Shown here in pieces: positions 1 to 8,137 of a DNA stretch of 64,000 nucleotides (within the stretch, counting starts at the first letter, position 1; every line of letters starts with the position of its first letter). The position numbers and the translations under genes were made by a program. The DNA lies in the NCBI RefSeq assembly GCF_030814015.1, contig NZ_JAUSUL010000003.1, positions 248,001 through 312,000 on the forward strand, given 5' to 3'. The notes under the pieces were generated by a model. That model saw only the letters and a list, made by a program, of their open reading frames with translations. It did no database searches and was not told where the DNA came from. Source of the DNA: Amorphus orientalis (GTDB lineage: Bacteria > Pseudomonadota > Alphaproteobacteria > Rhizobiales > Amorphaceae).

Positions 1-2
1 CG

Positions 3-47
3 CCGGCCGTGCGCCGCGTCAGAGGCCGCCAGGGTGGGCCGGAATGA
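3..47 (+). CDS. C-terminal end of an upstream gene (partial, unidentified)
   Basis: A reading frame is open from the window edge to a TGA at 45-47, and its last bases overlap the ATG at 44 in an ATGA arrangement. This is the usual sign of a translationally coupled upstream gene. Only about 14 residues are visible, rich in Arg and Gly, so the product cannot be identified. The next frame is also open here, so the call rests only on the overlap geometry. Confidence 0.3.
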   Translation, partial: PAVRRVRGRQGGPE

Positions 48-1480
48 CGGCGTGTCCCAAACTGCTGACGCCCGACATCTGCGTGATCGGGGCCGGCTCG
101 GCCGGCCTGACGGTCGCGGCCGCGGCAGCCCAGTTCGGCGTTCCGGTGGTGCTCGTCGAAAAGGGCGAGATGGGCGGCGAGTGCCTCAACACCGGCTGCG
201 TGCCGTCGAAGGCCCTGATCGCCGCCGCCGCCGTGCGCCAGACGGGACGCCGCGGGCCTGCCTTCGGCATCGAGGCGACGGAGCCGGCCGTCGACTATGC
301 CGGCGTCCACCGGCACATCCACGAAGTCATCGCGAAGATCGCCCCCCACGATTCGGTGGAGCGGTTCGAGGGGCTCGGCGTCACAGTCCTGCGCGACCAT
401 GCCCGGTTCCGCGATGCGCGGACCCTGGAGGTCGGTGACACGCTTGTCCGGCCGCGCCGGTTCGTCATCGCCACCGGGTCGACCGCTGCGGTGCCTCCGG
501 TCGAGGGCCTGGAGACCGTGCCGTACCTGACCAACGAAACCGTCTTCGGCCTGACCGAACTCCCGGGGCACCTGCTGGTGGTCGGGGGCGGGCCGGTCGG
601 CGTGGAACTCGCCCAGGCCTATCGCCGGCTCGGCTCGGAAGTAACCGTCATCGAGACCGGATCGATCCTGTCGCGCGACGACCCGGAGCTGGTCGAGGTC
701 GCCCGGGAAGCCCTTTCGGCCGACGGCGTCCGCCTTCTGGAGAACACCACGCTGGCCGAGGTCGGAGGCAGCGCGGGCGCGATCGAAACGGTGGTTGAGA
801 TGGCGTCGGGTCGCCGGACCATCGCCGGCACCCACATTCTCGTCGCCACCGGCCGGGCTCCGACGGTCGAGGGCCTGGATCTCGACAAGGCCGGCATCGC
901 CTATTCGGCGAAAGGGATTTCGGTGAACCGGGGCCTGCGCACGACGAACCGCAGGGCCTACGCCATCGGCGACTGCGTGGGCGGGCTCCAGTTCACCCAC
1001 GTGGCCGGCTATCATGCCAGCCTCGCGATCCGATCGATCCTGTTCCGGCTCCCGGTCAAGGTGGACACGACGCGCCTGCCGCGGGTGACCTATCTCGATC
1101 CCGAACTCGGCCAGATCGGCCTCACCGAGGCCCAGGCCCGGGAGATCCACGGCGACCGTGTCCGTGTGTTGTCCGCGCCGTTTTCCGGCAACGACCGGGC
1201 GCGCGCGGAGCGGCGCACCGAAGGCCTGGTGAAGATCGTCACCGGCCCGCGCGGGCGGATCCTCGGCGTCGGCATGGTCGGCGCCGGCGCAGGCGAACTC
1301 CTGGCCGGGTGGTCGCTGGCTCTGTCGGCCGGTGTCAAGATCTCCACCGTAGCCAGCCACGTCGCGCCTTATCCGACGCTTTCGGAGGTAAACAAGGCGG
1401 CCGCGATCGGCTATTTTAGCGAAAGTTTGACCAACCCCTGGCTCCGCCGCATTCTCGGGGTGTTGCGTCGCCTGGGATGA
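44..1480 (+). CDS. FAD-dependent pyridine nucleotide-disulfide oxidoreductase (mercuric reductase/lipoamide dehydrogenase-like)
   Basis: 478 aa, a cytoplasmic class I flavoprotein disulfide reductase. The N-terminal FAD fold has GAGSAG at residues 16-21, followed by the redox pair C47-x4-C52 in GGECLNTGCVPSK. A second Rossmann motif, VVGGGPVGVE, near residue 186 binds NAD(P)H, and the FAD ribityl motif (AIGDC) is near 307. The C-terminal dimerisation domain has PYPTLSE where lipoamide dehydrogenases have HPT-E, so the usual catalytic His is Tyr; mercuric-reductase-like members are known to vary here. There is no N-terminal HMA domain and no C-terminal Cys pair, so true mercuric reductase is unlikely. 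The ATG overlaps the stop of an upstream gene. The exact disulfide substrate cannot be told from sequence. Confidence 0.85.
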   Translation: MTACPKLLTPDICVIGAGSAGLTVAAAAAQFGVPVVLVEKGEMGGECLNTGCVPSKALIAAAAVRQTGRRGPAFGIEATEPAVDYAGVHRHIHEVIAKIAPHDSVERFEGLGVTVLRDHARFRDARTLEVGDTLVRPRRFVIATGSTAAVPPVEGLETVPYLTNETVFGLTELPGHLLVVGGGPVGVELAQAYRRLGSEVTVIETGSILSRDDPELVEVAREALSADGVRLLENTTLAEVGGSAGAIETVVEMASGRRTIAGTHILVATGRAPTVEGLDLDKAGIAYSAKGISVNRGLRTTNRRAYAIGDCVGGLQFTHVAGYHASLAIRSILFRLPVKVDTTRLPRVTYLDPELGQIGLTEAQAREIHGDRVRVLSAPFSGNDRARAERRTEGLVKIVTGPRGRILGVGMVGAGAGELLAGWSLALSAGVKISTVASHVAPYPTLSEVNKAAAIGYFSESLTNPWLRRILGVLRRLG

Positions 1481-1585
1481 GCCGTCCATGCGCACCGATT
1501 CGCGCCGAGTTTCATCAAGCCGAACCCCTGTTGCCGCCCATGACCGGGCCGCTTGCGCGCGCCGTCGGAGCGAGGCCGGCCGGCC

Positions 1586-3094
1586 ATGACCGAGACCGGC
1601 GAGACGCCCCGGTCGGGGGCAAACGATCCTGTCGCGCCGGCGCCGCAGCGCCGGCCCTGGCGCGCCGGGCTCAGCGGCAAGCTGCTATTTCTCACCATCC
1701 TGTTCGTGATGGTCAGCGAAATCCTGATCTACGTTCCGTCGATCGCCAACTACCGCATGACCTGGCTGCGCGACGCCCATGCCACGGCCAGCGTGGCCGC
1801 CGTGGTGCTGGCCGAAGACAGTGAATTGCCGAAGCCGCTGCAGGCACGGCTCCTGAGGTCCACCGACACCATCGCCATCGCACTTCTGACCGGCGAACGG
1901 CGCCGCCTGATCGCAATTGATATGCCCCCGGAGACCGTGGACCACCACGTCGATCTGGCCGAAACGGAACCGGTCAAGGCCATCGTCGATGCCTTCGCGG
2001 TGCTTCTGGAAAGCCGGCCCCACACCATCCGCGTGTCCGGCGTGGCGCCGGGCCGGGACGAGCAGGTGGAGATCGTCATTTCCGACCGCCGGCTGCGCGC
2101 GGCGATGCTGGCCTATTCCAGCAACATCCTCGTCCTGTCCCTGATCATCTCGATGGTGACCGCAGTGCTCGTCTACATGAGCATTCGCTGGCTGCTGGTT
2201 CGTCCGATGCAGCGCCTGACCGGCGCGATCGCCCATTTCGCAGAGAACCCCGAGGATACGAGCCGGATCGTCGCCCCGTCCGGCCGCAACGACGAGATCG
2301 GCGACGCCGAGCATCGGCTGGCGACGATGCAGCGGCAGCTCTCCGAAACGATCCATCAGAGGCGGCGGCTGGCCGAGCTCGGGCTCGCGGTCTCCAAGAT
2401 CAACCACGATCTGCGCAATCTGCTGGCGTCCGCCCAGCTGTTCTCCGACCGGCTGGCGTCGAGCCCCGACCCGATGGTCCAGCGCATCCTGCCCAAGATG
2501 GTGGGCGCGCTGGATCGGGCCGTCGGCTACACCCGCTCGGTGATGTCCTACGGCAGCACGAGCGAACCGCCGCCATCCCGCCGCCTGCTCCGGCTGCGCC
2601 GGCTGGTCGACGACGTGGGCGAGCTGGTCGGCCTCGGCCAGCATCCCCAGATCGCGTTCGAAAACGGGGTACCGGACGGTCTCGAAGTCGACGCGGATCC
2701 CGACCAGCTGTTCCGGGTGCTCATCAATCTGGCGCGCAACGCCGTACAGATCCTGGAGACCGGCGACGACGCGACGCTGGTGAAGCGCCTGGAAATCACC
2801 GCGGAACGGGAAGGATCTGTCGTGACCATCCGGGTCGCCGACACCGGGCCCGGCGTTCCGGCCAAGGTGCGCGAGCACCTGTTCCAGCCGTTTCAGGCCT
2901 CCACGCGCAAGGGCGGAACCGGGCTCGGCCTGGCCATTTCCGCCGAGCTGGTTCGGGCGCACGGCGGCTCGATCGAACTGACCGATGGGGCACCGGGAGC
3001 GGTGTTCGAGATCACCCTGCCCGATCGCCCCGTCGATCTGGCGGAGGTGCGCCGGACGAGCGGGGGGAAAATCGCCAGAAAACGGGTCGAATAG
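1586..3094 (+). CDS. HAMP-domain sensor histidine kinase (orphan)
   Basis: 502 aa from the ATG at 1586; a TTG at 1553 would add 11 residues. A Pro/Arg-rich cytoplasmic start is followed by a membrane helix at about residues 33-50, a periplasmic sensor region of about 115 residues, a second helix near 170-198, then HAMP. The phospho-acceptor region is [10 protein letters not shown], with His followed by Asp rather than Glu. ATP-binding boxes follow in order: N-box [10 protein letters not shown]1 [10 protein letters not shown]-box LFQPF and G2 [12 protein letters not shown]. It autophosphorylates on the His and passes phosphate to a response regulator, but none is adjacent, so it is an orphan here. 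The sensed signal is unknown. Confidence 0.88.
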   Translation: MTETGETPRSGANDPVAPAPQRRPWRAGLSGKLLFLTILFVMVSEILIYVPSIANYRMTWLRDAHATASVAAVVLAEDSELPKPLQARLLRSTDTIAIALLTGERRRLIAIDMPPETVDHHVDLAETEPVKAIVDAFAVLLESRPHTIRVSGVAPGRDEQVEIVISDRRLRAAMLAYSSNILVLSLIISMVTAVLVYMSIRWLLVRPMQRLTGAIAHFAENPEDTSRIVAPSGRNDEIGDAEHRLATMQRQLSETIHQRRRLAELGLAVSKINHDLRNLLASAQLFSDRLASSPDPMVQRILPKMVGALDRAVGYTRSVMSYGSTSEPPPSRRLLRLRRLVDDVGELVGLGQHPQIAFENGVPDGLEVDADPDQLFRVLINLARNAVQILETGDDATLVKRLEITAEREGSVVTIRVADTGPGVPAKVREHLFQPFQASTRKGGTGLGLAISAELVRAHGGSIELTDGAPGAVFEITLPDRPVDLAEVRRTSGGKIARKRVE

Positions 3095-3097
3095 CGG

Positions 3098-3126
3098 TTG
3101 AACCTGGTCCGGCTTCGCCGTATATA
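3098..3126 (+). promoter_or_regulatory. Sigma-70-type promoter for rplY
   Basis: TTGAAC at 3098-3103, a 17-base spacer, then TATATA at 3121-3126, starting 3 bases past the kinase stop. Both hexamers are close to consensus, so a start of transcription near 3133 is expected. This leaves a leader of about 85 bases that holds two hairpins before rplY. Confidence 0.7.
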
Positions 3127-3134
3127 GGCGCCTT

Positions 3135-3190
3135 GCCCGCACCCCTGGAGGCGGGCGGTTGGAAAGAGGCCGCGTTGCGCGGCCTTCTTT
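3135..3190 (+). promoter_or_regulatory. Structured leader of rplY: two tandem hairpins
   Basis: Hairpin 1 pairs GCCCGC (3135-3140) with GCGGGC (3151-3156). Hairpin 2 pairs AAAGAGGCCGCG (3163-3174) with CGCGGCCTTCTTT (3178-3190) over a 3-base loop with one bulge, and its T-rich 3' arm resembles an intrinsic terminator. It sits between the predicted promoter and the rplY ribosome binding site AAGGAG (3205-3210), so it could attenuate transcription or act as a ribosomal-protein leader. The regulatory role is inferred. Confidence 0.5.
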
Positions 3191-3216
3191 CGTTTCATGC
3201 CATGAAGGAGAGACCG

Positions 3217-3909
3217 ATGGCTCAAGAGTATGTGCTCGAGGCCACGGTGCGCGATCGGGTGGGCAAGGGGGCCGCTCGTGCGCTGCGCCGCGAGAACAAA
3301 ATTCCAGCCGTGATCTACGGCGGCAAGAAGCCGCCGCTGCCGATTGCCCTGCCCTACAAGGACGTGAACCTGAAGCTCCATGCCGGTGGCTTCCTGACCC
3401 ACGTCTGGACGATCAAGGTCGGCGGCGAGTCGATCCGCGTCCTGCCCCGCGACTACCAGCTCGAGCCGGTGCGCGACTTCCTCGCTCACGTGGACTTTCT
3501 GCGCATCACGCGCGACAGCCGCGTGGCCGTCGAGGTGCCCGTGCACTTCGAGAACGAGGAAGAGTCCCCGGGCCTGAAGCGCGGCGGCGTGCTCAACATC
3601 GTCCGCCACACGGTCGAGCTCGATTGCCCGGCGACGTCGATTCCGGAAGCGCTGACCTTCGATCTCACCGGTCTGGACATCGGCGACACCATCCACATCT
3701 CGGCGGTGACCCTGCCCGACGACGTGGCGCCGACGATCACCGACCGCGACTTCACCGTCGCGACGATCGCCGCGCCGGCCGTCACGCCCGATGAGGAAGA
3801 CGCCGCGGCCGAAGAGGCTGCCGCCGAGGAAGCCGAAGAGGCTGCCGAGGGCGAAGGCGAAGCCGAGGGTGGCGAGGAGGAAGGCTCCTCGGACGACAGC
3901 GAGAGCTGA
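3217..3909 (+). CDS. rplY: 50S ribosomal protein L25 (general stress protein Ctc form)
   Basis: 230 aa. The long form of L25 (TL5/CTC family), which binds 5S rRNA in the large subunit. The N-terminal L25 beta-barrel (about 1-95) carries [21 protein letters not shown], and the TL5 C-terminal domain (about 100-190) follows. The start at 3217 is fixed by AAGGAG six bases upstream and by the family's usual opening; an in-frame start at 3133 lies inside the leader hairpins. The last 40 or so residues are almost entirely Glu, Ala, Gly, Asp and Ser, an acidic tail common in alphaproteobacterial L25. pth follows, as in many proteobacteria, but a terminator lies between them. Confidence 0.95.
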   Translation: MAQEYVLEATVRDRVGKGAARALRRENKIPAVIYGGKKPPLPIALPYKDVNLKLHAGGFLTHVWTIKVGGESIRVLPRDYQLEPVRDFLAHVDFLRITRDSRVAVEVPVHFENEEESPGLKRGGVLNIVRHTVELDCPATSIPEALTFDLTGLDIGDTIHISAVTLPDDVAPTITDRDFTVATIAAPAVTPDEEDAAAEEAAAEEAEEAAEGEGEAEGGEEEGSSDDSES

Positions 3910-3959
3910 TCTCCATCCCGCGATGTTCCGCGCACCCCGCGGAACGCAACAGCATCAAG

Positions 3960-3995
3960 GAAACCGGGCGGCAGGCGCTGCCCGGTTTCTTTTTT
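3960..3995 (+). terminator. Intrinsic terminator of rplY
   Basis: GAAACCGGGC (3960-3969) pairs perfectly with GCCCGGTTTC (3980-3989) around a 10-base loop and is followed by a six-T run (3990-3995), 50 bases after the rplY stop. Confidence 0.88.
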
Positions 3996-4146
3996 GTCGG
4001 CAGCCGGCCAGCCCGCAGACACCTTGCCCGGCACTGGTGACGAGCGCGGCCGCCCTGCTATATCCGTGGCCAGCGACAAGGCCGGAAGCGGTCCGGCCCT
4101 ATCCTTCTGACTGGAGCCAATTCCTGTCGTCCGGACGTTTCCGTCC

Positions 4147-4162
4147 GAGCGGAAAAGGCTCT
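4147..4162. repeat. Short dispersed intergenic motif, copy A
   Basis: GAGCGGAAAAGGCTCT, 20 bases before pth. The exact reverse complement (16 of 16) occurs at 57976-57991, and a near copy is at 34763-34778. All three lie outside genes. The role is unknown; the pattern resembles the small intergenic repeat families reported in rhizobia. Confidence 0.5.
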
Positions 4163-4182
4163 GAACGACGGGACGACACGCC

Positions 4183-4914
4183 ATGCTTCTTCTGGTCGGT
4201 CTCGGAAATCCGGGTCCCCGCTATGCCGGCAACCGGCACAATGTCGGCTTCATGGCGCTCGACCGGATTCAGGATCGCCGCCGGTTCCCCGGCTGGCGCG
4301 CCCGGCGCAACGCGGAAACGACCGAGGCGTCACTCGCCGACGACAAGGTCCTGCTTCTGAAGCCGCAGACCTACATGAACGAATCCGGCCAGGCGGTCGG
4401 CGAGGCGATGCGCTTCTACAAGCTGACCCCGTCGGACGTCGTGGTGATCTACGACGAGCTCGACCTGCCGCCGGGCAAGTTCCGGATGAAGGCCGGGGGC
4501 GGGCACGGCGGGCACAACGGCCTGCGCTCCATCAACGCCCACATCGGAGAAGGCTATCGGCGCCTGCGGATCGGCATCGGCCACCCCGGGCACAAGGATG
4601 CGGTCGTGCCTTACGTGCTGAAGGATTTCGCCAAGGCCGATCTGGACTGGCTCGACCCCCTGCTGGACGCGATCGCGGACCATGCCGACCTTCTGGTCGC
4701 GGGCAAAGACTCCAGCTTCGCGAACAAGGTGCATCTCGCCACCGGCGACAGCGGAGACGCCAAAACGGAAAAGAAAAAGCCTGCAAGCTCCGCCAAGGAA
4801 CCGGACCAGGACGGCGCGCGCCCCTCCCCCGCGCCCGGCCCCGCCGACAAGGCGGAGAGCGGCCCTTTCGCCGCGCTCGGCAAGCTGATTGGCCGGACGC
4901 CCGGCAGGGACTGA
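4183..4914 (+). CDS. pth: Peptidyl-tRNA hydrolase
   Basis: 243 aa. Releases peptides from prematurely dropped peptidyl-tRNA so the tRNA can be reused. The family opening [20 protein letters not shown] is present with the catalytic His (HNVG) and the Asn/Tyr substrate-binding residues; [11 protein letters not shown] and [11 protein letters not shown] are also canonical. The catalytic core ends near residue 190. About 50 residues follow that are rich in Lys, Pro, Ala and Asp and look disordered; E. coli Pth is 194 aa. The ATG at 4183 begins exactly at the conserved N terminus. Confidence 0.97.
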   Translation: MLLLVGLGNPGPRYAGNRHNVGFMALDRIQDRRRFPGWRARRNAETTEASLADDKVLLLKPQTYMNESGQAVGEAMRFYKLTPSDVVVIYDELDLPPGKFRMKAGGGHGGHNGLRSINAHIGEGYRRLRIGIGHPGHKDAVVPYVLKDFAKADLDWLDPLLDAIADHADLLVAGKDSSFANKVHLATGDSGDAKTEKKKPASSAKEPDQDGARPSPAPGPADKAESGPFAALGKLIGRTPGRD

Positions 4915-4919
4915 CGAAG

Positions 4920-4947
4920 AAAGGGCCGCGCAACCGCGCGACCCCTT
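4920..4947. terminator. Imperfect hairpin between convergent pth and the PRC-barrel gene
   Basis: AAGGG-CCGCGC and GCGCG-ACCCCTT can pair across a short AACC loop, with one unpaired position. It lies between the stops of two convergent genes, where a shared terminator is expected. There is no clean T run on either side. Confidence 0.4.
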
Positions 4948-4972
4948 CTCGATCGACACATGTCTCGTGTCT

Positions 4973-5650
4973 TTACTGGGTCATCGAGGACCCGCTGCCG
5001 GTGGTCCCGGTCGTGGTAGATCCGCTGCCCTCCACGGGCTGGGACTCGGCGTCGCTGCGCGCCTCGGCATCCTCGCGGGACACGAATTCCGGCAGGCTCT
5101 CGATTTCCTCCTGGGTCATCGCGAGCCGGACCACTTCGTCGCCGTCCTCGTCCTGGGTGACGTTGAGCTGCTCCCAGGGCAGCATCACTTCCTTGTCGCC
5201 AAGGCCGAGGAAACCGCCGAACGACACGATGACATGGCTGATCTTGCCGTCCGGGCCGATGATGAAGTCGTCGATGTCGGCGAGGTTCTCGCCGTCCGTG
5301 TTCTGGACCGGCTGGCCGGTGAGTTCGCTCGACAGGTGCGTGTCGGCCGGCTGCTGGACACTCATCTCGCCGTCACCGTCGGTGGCCGCGGCCGTGTCCT
5401 GGTTCATGGTGTCGGACGAGGCATCGTCCGAACTCATGTCGGTCGAGCCCGAGTCCATCGTGTCGGACTGAGCCTGACCCGTCGCGGTCGACGCGCTGTC
5501 GCTCTTGTCCGCCTTCGGCGTCGGCGTGGCCTGGCTTTCGGTCTGGGCCTGCGTCTCGTTATTTGAGTTCGACTGCGAAAGCGCCGGTGAAATGGCTCCC
5601 GCCGACATAAGAGCGGCCGCGGAAACTGCAGCAAGCAAGGTCTTGCGCAT
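4973..5650 (-). CDS. Secreted PRC-barrel domain protein
   Basis: 225 aa. A signal peptide (residues 1 to about 25, ending PALSQ) exports it to the periplasm. Residues 27-105 are a low-complexity linker of Ser, Asp, Thr, Gln and Ala. A PRC-barrel domain follows (about 107-185): LTGQPVQNTDGENLADIDDFIIGPDGKI-HVIVSFGGFLGLG. The tail is Gly/Ser/Thr rich. PRC-barrel proteins of this kind are common in Hyphomicrobiales and are often linked to stress responses. AGGGAG lies 6 bases before the ATG, and a GGAAC-N16-CGTT motif further upstream suggests general-stress sigma control. The molecular role is not known. Confidence 0.8.
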   Translation of the reverse strand: MRKTLLAAVSAAALMSAGAISPALSQSNSNNETQAQTESQATPTPKADKSDSASTATGQAQSDTMDSGSTDMSSDDASSDTMNQDTAAATDGDGEMSVQQPADTHLSSELTGQPVQNTDGENLADIDDFIIGPDGKISHVIVSFGGFLGLGDKEVMLPWEQLNVTQDEDGDEVVRLAMTQEEIESLPEFVSREDAEARSDAESQPVEGSGSTTTGTTGSGSSMTQ

Positions 5651-5697
5651 GACATACTCCCTTTTTCTGTCACGTATAGAAGCAAATTGCCGACATC

Positions 5698-5722
5698 AAC
5701 GGCCCATGACCCACATGGTTCC
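5698..5722 (-). promoter_or_regulatory. EcfG-type (general stress sigma) promoter for the PRC-barrel gene
   Basis: On the minus strand GGAAC (5722-5718), 16 bases, then CGTT (5701-5698). This matches the alphaproteobacterial EcfG consensus GGAAC-N16/17-CGTT. It lies about 48 bases before the start codon of the secreted PRC-barrel gene, a reasonable promoter distance. The match is seen directly; EcfG control is inferred. Confidence 0.6.
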
Positions 5723-5923
5723 CGGATCTTGACTTGGTCCCAGGAATTTCATGAAATATTCGCGTTTCCACCTCATTTCGCCAGGCCAGGCGGCTGGAAC
5801 CACGCTCAGATCCGATCACGCGGATTTCGCATTGTCGGGACGGGTGCCTTTGGCCTATCACGCCCGCTGATCCGGCACGGTCATTCCCTGCCAAGCTCGA
5901 ACAACCCCACCCGAGGAAAGCGC

Positions 5924-7024
5924 ATGGGCTTCAAATGCGGCATCGTCGGCCTGCCGAACGTCGGCAAGTCGACCCTCTTCAACGCGCTGACCCGCACCGC
6001 CGCGGCCCAGGCCGCGAACTATCCCTTCTGCACGATCGAGCCGAACACCGGCGACGTTGCGGTCCCGGACCCGCGGCTGAAGAAGATCCGCGAGATCGCC
6101 GGCTCCGCTCAGATCATCCCGACCCGGCTCACCTTCGTGGACATCGCCGGCCTGGTGCGCGGCGCCTCCAAGGGCGAAGGTCTCGGCAACCAGTTCCTCG
6201 CCAACATCCGCGAGGTCGATGCGATCGCGCACGTGCTGCGCTGCTTCGAGGATGACGACATCGCCCATGTGGAAGGCCAGATCGATCCGATCGCCGACGC
6301 CGACACGGTCGAGACGGAGCTGATGCTTGCCGACCTGGAAAGCCTGGAACGCCGGGTGACGCCGCTGCGCAAGAAGGCGACCGGCGGCGATAAGGAAGCC
6401 AAGCACATCGTCCCGATCATGGACGCCGCGCTGGAACTCCTGCGCGACGGCAAGCCGGTGCGGCTGCTGGTTGCCCAGAACCCGGAGATGGCCGACGACA
6501 TCAACGGCCTGAACCTGCTGACAGCCAAACCCGTGCTCTATGTCTGCAACGTCGAGGAAGCCGCGGCAGCGACCGGAAACAGCCAGTCGAAGCGGGTTGA
6601 GGAGAAGGCCGCGGCCGAAGGGGCCGCGACCGTGGTCATTTCGGCGGCCATCGAGGCCGAGATCGCGCAGCTCTCCAACGAGGAGGAGATCGAGTATCTG
6701 GAGACGCTCGGTCTCGAGGAGCCCGGCCTCGACCGGCTGATCCGCACCGGCTACGACCTGCTCGGCCTGATCACCTACTTCACCGCAGGGCCGAAGGAGA
6801 CCCGCGCCTGGACCATCGGCAAGGGCACCAAGGCGCCCCAGGCGGCCGGCGTGATCCATTCCGATTTCGAGCGCGGCTTCATCCGGGCCCAGACCATCGC
6901 CTATGACGATTTCATCGCCTGCGGTGGCGAACAGGGCGCCAAGGAAGCCGGCAAGGCCCGCGACGAAGGCAAGGAATATGTGGTCCACGACGGCGACGTG
7001 ATCCTGTTCAAGTTCGCCACCTAG
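5924..7024 (+). CDS. ychF: Ribosome-binding redox-regulated ATPase YchF (Obg family)
   Basis: 366 aa, the normal length. A P-loop NTPase of the OLA1/YchF group that prefers ATP and binds ribosomes. G1 is GLPNVGKST (residues 8-16), the switch/G3 region is DIAGLVRGASKGEGLGNQFL, and CNVEE replaces the usual NKxD, the change linked to ATP preference. A coiled-coil insert lies near 130-160 and the C-terminal TGS domain includes FTAGPKETRAWTI and VVHDGDVILFKF. The start at 5924 is chosen because GAGGAAAG precedes it and the family begins MGFKCGIVG; 79 further codons are open upstream. pth and ychF are common neighbours, here split by an inverted PRC-barrel gene. Confidence 0.97.
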   Translation: MGFKCGIVGLPNVGKSTLFNALTRTAAAQAANYPFCTIEPNTGDVAVPDPRLKKIREIAGSAQIIPTRLTFVDIAGLVRGASKGEGLGNQFLANIREVDAIAHVLRCFEDDDIAHVEGQIDPIADADTVETELMLADLESLERRVTPLRKKATGGDKEAKHIVPIMDAALELLRDGKPVRLLVAQNPEMADDINGLNLLTAKPVLYVCNVEEAAAATGNSQSKRVEEKAAAEGAATVVISAAIEAEIAQLSNEEEIEYLETLGLEEPGLDRLIRTGYDLLGLITYFTAGPKETRAWTIGKGTKAPQAAGVIHSDFERGFIRAQTIAYDDFIACGGEQGAKEAGKARDEGKEYVVHDGDVILFKFAT

Positions 7025-7072
7025 AGCGGGATGAGGAAAAGTGGGAACCGGCTTTCCGCCCGCATCCCGCTC
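7024..7072. repeat. Palindromic intergenic repeat (RIME-like)
   Basis: GAGCGGGATG (7024-7033) is the exact inverse of CATCCCGCTC (7063-7072), and an inner GGAAA/TTTCC pair nests inside, giving a 49-base hairpin just after ychF. The GGAAAAGTGGGAACCGG core recurs, with changes, at 49818-49834. It resembles Rhizobium intergenic mosaic-type elements and may also end ychF transcription. The family assignment is from memory. Confidence 0.6.
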
Positions 7073-7080
7073 GAACTAGA

Positions 7081-7671
7081 ATGGCCATGCCCCGCTGGAC
7101 AGTTCACGGCTACGCCATCGTCTCCGCCGACGACCGCATCGCCGACGCCGACGGCAGCATGCCGGACGCGCTGCGCAACGAGGCCGACTGGCGGATGTTC
7201 CAGTCGGAACTCGACCGCATGGATGCGATCGCCCTCGGCCGCCGGTCCCACGAGGCCACGCCCAACCGACACGGGCGCACGCGGATCGTGCTGTCGTCCT
7301 CGCTTCCCGCGCTCGAGCGGCGGGCGGACGGCTGGTGGTGGAACCCGTCCGGCATGGCCACCGGCGACATGCTGGCCACCGTGCTGCCCGAAGGCGGGGC
7401 CGTGGCCGTCCCGGGCGGCCGGGACGTGTTCGATCTCTTTCTCGGTTTCGGCTTTTCCAGCTTCCACCTGAGCCGGGCGGATCGCGCCCATCTGCCGGGA
7501 GGCGTCGCCGTGTTCGGCGCGTGCGACCGCGGCATGCCGGCGGAGGAAGTCCTTCGGGCGAGCGGGCTGGCACCGGAACAACCGGTGATCCTGGATGCGG
7601 AAAATTCGGTCAGCCTGACCGTGTTTCTGCCCACCAATCCGGCTCGACAGGCCGCACCGGCGAGCCTATGA
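7081..7671 (+). CDS. Dihydrofolate reductase/RibD C-terminal-like protein
   Basis: 196 aa. The opening VHGYAIVSADDRIADADGSMP, the internal LGRRSHEATPN and the later GGRDVFDLFLGFGF follow the DHFR/RibD reductase fold, in which these stretches bind NADPH and substrate. I do not see the full set of folA catalytic residues, so folate reduction is not assured. An alternative ATG lies two codons downstream at 7087. It sits 7 bases before a pair of MaoC-fold genes on the same strand and may share their transcript. Confidence 0.6.
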   Translation: MAMPRWTVHGYAIVSADDRIADADGSMPDALRNEADWRMFQSELDRMDAIALGRRSHEATPNRHGRTRIVLSSSLPALERRADGWWWNPSGMATGDMLATVLPEGGAVAVPGGRDVFDLFLGFGFSSFHLSRADRAHLPGGVAVFGACDRGMPAEEVLRASGLAPEQPVILDAENSVSLTVFLPTNPARQAAPASL

Positions 7672-7678
7672 GCCAGCC

Positions 7679-8137
7679 ATGCAGAAGACCACCTTTTTCG
7701 AAGACTTCACCGTCGGCCAGGTGATCGAACTCGGCTCCGCGCCGGTGACGGACGCGATGATCACCGACTTCGCGACCGAATTCGATCCGCGGCCCGTCTA
7801 TCTCGATCCGGCGGTGGGATCCGAGGCCGGGCTCGGCGGAATCGTCGCCTCCGGTTGGCATGTCTGCGCGCTCGCCATGCGGCTGGTCTGCGACAGACTG
7901 CTGTCCCATGCCGCCTCGGGCGGCTCTCCCGGCATCGAGCGGGTGTCCTGGATCCGTCCAGTGCGTCCCGGCGACCACCTGACAGCCACAATGGAGGCCA
8001 CCTCCGTGCGAGCGCTGCGCAGCCGGCCGGATCTGGGTATCGTCGGCTTCACGCTGACCCTGACCAATGGCGACGATCAGCCGGTCATGGAGTGGGATGC
8101 CCCGATCCTGTTCGAACGCAGGGCAGCCGCGGCATGA
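7679..8137 (+). CDS. MaoC-like hot-dog hydratase, first of a pair
   Basis: 152 aa. A single hot-dog domain of the (R)-specific enoyl-CoA hydratase type. It has the FDPRPVYLD segment where catalytic Asp and His normally sit (FDPQ-x-H-D), followed by GGIVASGWHVCALAMRL. The usual His of the FDPQPFHxD motif is replaced by Tyr, so activity is uncertain, and the two adjacent genes may form a heterodimer. Its stop overlaps the next gene's ATG (ATGA at 8134-8137), a sign of coupled translation. Confidence 0.75.
   Translation: MQKTTFFEDFTVGQVIELGSAPVTDAMITDFATEFDPRPVYLDPAVGSEAGLGGIVASGWHVCALAMRLVCDRLLSHAASGGSPGIERVSWIRPVRPGDHLTATMEATSVRALRSRPDLGIVGFTLTLTNGDDQPVMEWDAPILFERRAAAA

Noticed and set aside
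44-1480. Mercuric reductase (merA)
   Set aside because: It lacks the HMA domain, the C-terminal vicinal Cys pair and any mer genes nearby, so only the broader family is called.
1553-1585. Longer TTG start for the histidine kinase
   Set aside because: The ATG at 1586 gives a cleaner N terminus and the extra residues are low-complexity and unconserved.
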